Assembly (NCBI GenBank): GCA_017643395.1
Contig: JAEPNP010000002.1
Span: 164,290-228,289 of the forward strand
DNA from: Rhodothermales bacterium
GTDB lineage: Bacteria; Bacteroidota; Rhodothermia; Rhodothermales; UBA10348
DNA length: 64,000 nt
Direction: 5' to 3'
In this document: piece by piece, positions 61,583-64,000 of the stretch
Layout of the letters: the number at the start of each line of letters is the position of its first letter
How positions within the stretch are numbered: the stretch's first letter is position 1
The notes under the pieces: model-generated
What the model saw: only the letters and a program-made list of their open reading frames with translations
Databases searched by the model: none
What the model was told of the DNA's origin: nothing
Translations under genes and position numbers: made by a program

Positions 61583-64000
61583 ATGATTCCGGACTTCCTT
61601 CGCCTGATCGACGAGGATCCCGAACAGAGTATTCCACTTCCTACTCCGGATGAGGAGAAGGAGATGAGCATGTCGGACGTACCCGACGTGCTCCCCATTC
61701 TTGCACTCAGAAATACAGTTCTCTTTCCCGGCGTCGTTCTGCCCATTACGGTGGGCCGCGACACCTCGCTGAAACTCGTCAAGGACGCGTTCTCGGGAAA
61801 CCGCCTGATCGGCGTCGTAGCCCAGCGGGCTGCCGAAACCGAAAACCCGGCCACGGGAGACCTGTACGATTACGGCACGGTCGCAAGCATCCTGAAGCTG
61901 ATCAAGATGCCGGACGGCTCCAAATCGATCGTCATCCAGGGCAAACGCCGGTTCGCGATCACCGAGTACGTTTCGACCGATCCGTACTTCAAGGCTCGTG
62001 TGCAACCGGTCAATGAGTCTGCCGAAGCAGATCAGGTAGAGATCCAGGCGCGCATCCGCTCCATCAAGGAACTGGCCATTCAGATAGTCAATCTGTCGCC
62101 GAATCTGCCCAGCGAGGCGGCCTACGCGATTCAGAACATCGAGTCGCCGACCTTCCTCATTCATTTCATCGCGTCCAACCTTCAGATCGAGGTTTCTGAA
62201 AAGCAGGACCTCCTGGAGACTCTGCCGCTCATCGAGCGCGCGGACCTCGTGATGAAATACCTCGAGAAGGAGCTCCAGGTGCTGGAGCTCTCCGAGGAGA
62301 TCCGCTCCCGGGTCAAGAGCGACGTTGATCAGCAGCAGCGCGAGTATCTCCTGCGGCAACAACTCAAGGCCATCCAGGAGGAGTTGGGAGAGGCCGAAGG
62401 CATGGGGGCCGAGATTGGTGAGCTTCGCGAGCGCGCGGAGAAGAAGGCCCTGCCGGAAACCGTGCGCAAGCAGCTGAATCGCGAGCTGGACAAGCTCGCC
62501 CGCTCCAATCCGGCCTCGCCGGATTATGCGGTTACCCGCAACTACGTGGACTGGATTCTCGACATTCCCTGGGAGGAATACTCCGAGGATCAGCTGGACA
62601 TCAAGCGCGCCGGCGTGGTGCTGGATGAGGACCACTACGGTCTCCAGCAGGTCAAGCAGCGCATTCTCGAGTACCTCGCCGTACTGAAGCTGAAGGGCGA
62701 CATGAAGGCGCCCATCCTCTGCTTCTACGGTCCTCCCGGCGTTGGCAAGACGTCACTCGGCAAGAGCATTGCCCGCGCGCTTGGGCGTGAATTCGTGCGC
62801 ATGAGCCTCGGCGGGGTGCGCGATGAGGCCGAGATCCGGGGGCATCGCCGCACCTATGTGGGCGCGCTTCCGGGACGCATCATTCAGGGCCTGAAAAAGG
62901 CCGGCACCGCGAATCCGGTGTTCATGCTGGACGAGGTAGACAAACTCGGCTCCGATTTCCGCGGAGACCCGTCGAGTGCGTTGCTCGAGGTCCTGGATCC
63001 CGAGCAGAACAATGCATTCAACGATCACTATCTGGAGGTCGACTACGACCTGTCGAAGGTGTTGTTTATCGCCACGGCCAACTACCTGGAGATGATTCCG
63101 CCGCCGCTGCGGGACCGCATGGAGCTGATCCAGATCACCGGCTACACCCAGGAGGAGAAGCTGGCGATTGCCAAACAATACCTGGTGCCTAGGCAGCGGG
63201 AGCGCAACGGCCTGGAGGACGAGCAGTTCGAACTCACGGACGATGCGGTCCGTCTCATCATCGACGGTTATACCCGAGAGTCCGGCGTGCGAAGCCTGGA
63301 GCGCACCATCGGCTCGGTGGCGCGTGGCGTGGCCAAGAAGGTCGCCATGGACGATTCCAGTGGCGAGACCGTGGATGCTCCGGACATCGAATCCTATCTC
63401 AAGGCCCGCCGCTATGAGTCCGAGGTCGCCGAGCGCGTCGTCGTGCCCGGAGTGGCCACCGGCCTGGCCTGGACGCCGGTTGGTGGGGACATCCTGTTTA
63501 TCGAAGCGTCGGTTTCACGCGGCTCCGGCCGGATGATTCTGACCGGCCAGTTGGGTGACGTCATGAAGGAGTCCGCCCAAGCGGCTCTCTCCTACGTCAA
63601 GGCCAACGCTGACGAACTCGGCATTCCGGCAGACGCCTTCCGCCACTGGGACCTCCATGTGCACGTGCCGGCTGGTGCCGTGCCCAAGGACGGGCCGTCG
63701 GCCGGCGTGGCGATGCTGTCGGCATTGGTATCCATCTACACGCAGCGCCGGGTGCGACACACGGTCGCGATGACCGGGGAGATCACCCTTCGTGGCCTCG
63801 TGCTTCCGGTGGGCGGCATCAAGGAGAAGGTTCTGGCCGCCAAGCGCGCAGGAATCAAAAAGGTGTACCTGCCGGAGAAAAACCGAAAGGACGTGGCCGA
63901 GATCGAGAAGGACGCCCTCAAGGGGATCTCCATCGAGTATCTCACCCGGATGGAGGAAATCCTGGAGCATGTGCTGGTCAAGCGCCCGCTCAAGTCTCCC
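61583..64000 (+). CDS. lon: Lon protease (C-terminus beyond window)
   Basis: First 806 residues of the ATP-dependent serine protease Lon, open to the window end. The N-terminal substrate domain (VLPILALRNTVLFPGVVLPI) leads through a coiled-coil linker (QQQREYLLRQQLKAIQEELGE) to the AAA+ module, with Walker A GPPGVGKT (383-390) and Walker B VFMLDEVDKLG, and RGHRRTYVGALPG. The protease domain has catalytic Ser706 in PKDGPSAG and Lys749 in GGIKEKVLAAKRAG. Typical family length is about 780-820, so little is missing. Start ATG 61583 precedes an acidic stretch before the core. Confidence 0.97.
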   Translation, partial: MIPDFLRLIDEDPEQSIPLPTPDEEKEMSMSDVPDVLPILALRNTVLFPGVVLPITVGRDTSLKLVKDAFSGNRLIGVVAQRAAETENPATGDLYDYGTVASILKLIKMPDGSKSIVIQGKRRFAITEYVSTDPYFKARVQPVNESAEADQVEIQARIRSIKELAIQIVNLSPNLPSEAAYAIQNIESPTFLIHFIASNLQIEVSEKQDLLETLPLIERADLVMKYLEKELQVLELSEEIRSRVKSDVDQQQREYLLRQQLKAIQEELGEAEGMGAEIGELRERAEKKALPETVRKQLNRELDKLARSNPASPDYAVTRNYVDWILDIPWEEYSEDQLDIKRAGVVLDEDHYGLQQVKQRILEYLAVLKLKGDMKAPILCFYGPPGVGKTSLGKSIARALGREFVRMSLGGVRDEAEIRGHRRTYVGALPGRIIQGLKKAGTANPVFMLDEVDKLGSDFRGDPSSALLEVLDPEQNNAFNDHYLEVDYDLSKVLFIATANYLEMIPPPLRDRMELIQITGYTQEEKLAIAKQYLVPRQRERNGLEDEQFELTDDAVRLIIDGYTRESGVRSLERTIGSVARGVAKKVAMDDSSGETVDAPDIESYLKARRYESEVAERVVVPGVATGLAWTPVGGDILFIEASVSRGSGRMILTGQLGDVMKESAQAALSYVKANADELGIPADAFRHWDLHVHVPAGAVPKDGPSAGVAMLSALVSIYTQRRVRHTVAMTGEITLRGLVLPVGGIKEKVLAAKRAGIKKVYLPEKNRKDVAEIEKDALKGISIEYLTRMEEILEHVLVKRPLKSP

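Overview
The window is a gene-dense, GC-rich chromosomal segment from a Gram-negative bacterium of the Bacteroidota/Rhodothermota kind, most likely Rhodothermales-like. The lineage call rests on several features: a DUF1501 protein with a type IX secretion C-terminal sorting domain, a DUF4270-type lipoprotein, a glycogen-synthase-like protein reduced to the GT5 domain, a Bacteroidota-style LptD, a bamA-ompH-ompH order, a DUF4175 envelope protein, and a TAnnTTTG-type promoter element in front of enolase. The base composition and acidic proteins favour Rhodothermota over classical low-GC Bacteroidota. This is inference; no 16S gene is present. I see no prophage, insertion sequence, CRISPR array, toxin-antitoxin pair or defence island.

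Layout. 1-4.45 kb: the end of hslU, translationally coupled to an acyltransferase, a polytopic membrane protein and a Wzx-like flippase, closed by a terminator next to tRNA-Gly(GCC). 4.6-10 kb: asd (minus), then folD, an MscS channel and a secreted pullulanase-like GH13 enzyme. 10-19.5 kb, all minus strand: dxr, rseP, uppS, bamA and two ompH/skp genes (isoprenoid precursor, lipid carrier and outer-membrane assembly), then panB, surE and osmC. 19.6-29.9 kb, plus strand: a TPR protein, an uncharacterised exported protein, a hotdog thioesterase, a small exported protein, an RmlD-like reductase, serS, a DUF1800/DUF1501 pair and a SpoIIAA/STAS-like protein. 30-38.1 kb: an acyl-CoA dehydrogenase (minus), pyrF, an ABM-domain protein and an HDOD protein, then a TonB-dependent receptor, a lipoprotein and glgC on minus. 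38.3-53.5 kb: a DUF4175 protein, a DCC protein (minus), then a long plus-strand run: GT5-only protein, DUF4270 lipoprotein, outer-membrane beta-barrel, TPR protein, eno, ftsB/divIC, ROK kinase, lptD, lipoprotein, BON protein. 53.6-56.2 kb, minus: GNAT, orphan ABC ATPase, sucC. 56.3-64 kb: an LptF/LptG permease, a 0.7-kb non-coding GC-rich repeat island, DUF3467 and cystathionine beta-synthase (minus), a hybrid histidine kinase, and lon running off the window end.

Themes. Most of the window serves the cell envelope: beta-barrel insertion (bamA, ompH), LPS export (lptD, LptF/G-like permease), lipid carrier synthesis (dxr, uppS), site-2 proteolysis (rseP), division (ftsB/divIC) and many exported TPR, beta-barrel and lipoproteins. 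Glycogen or alpha-glucan genes are scattered (glgC, the GT5-only protein, the GH13 enzyme, a ROK sugar kinase). The most unusual items are the skew-switching repeat island at 57430-58164, the His-rich Tat plus T9SS design of the DUF1501 protein, the sugar kinase lacking the ROK zinc-cysteine motif, the conserved-looking GT5-only/DUF4270/barrel cluster, and an RmlD-like gene with no canonical start codon ahead of its nucleotide-binding motif.
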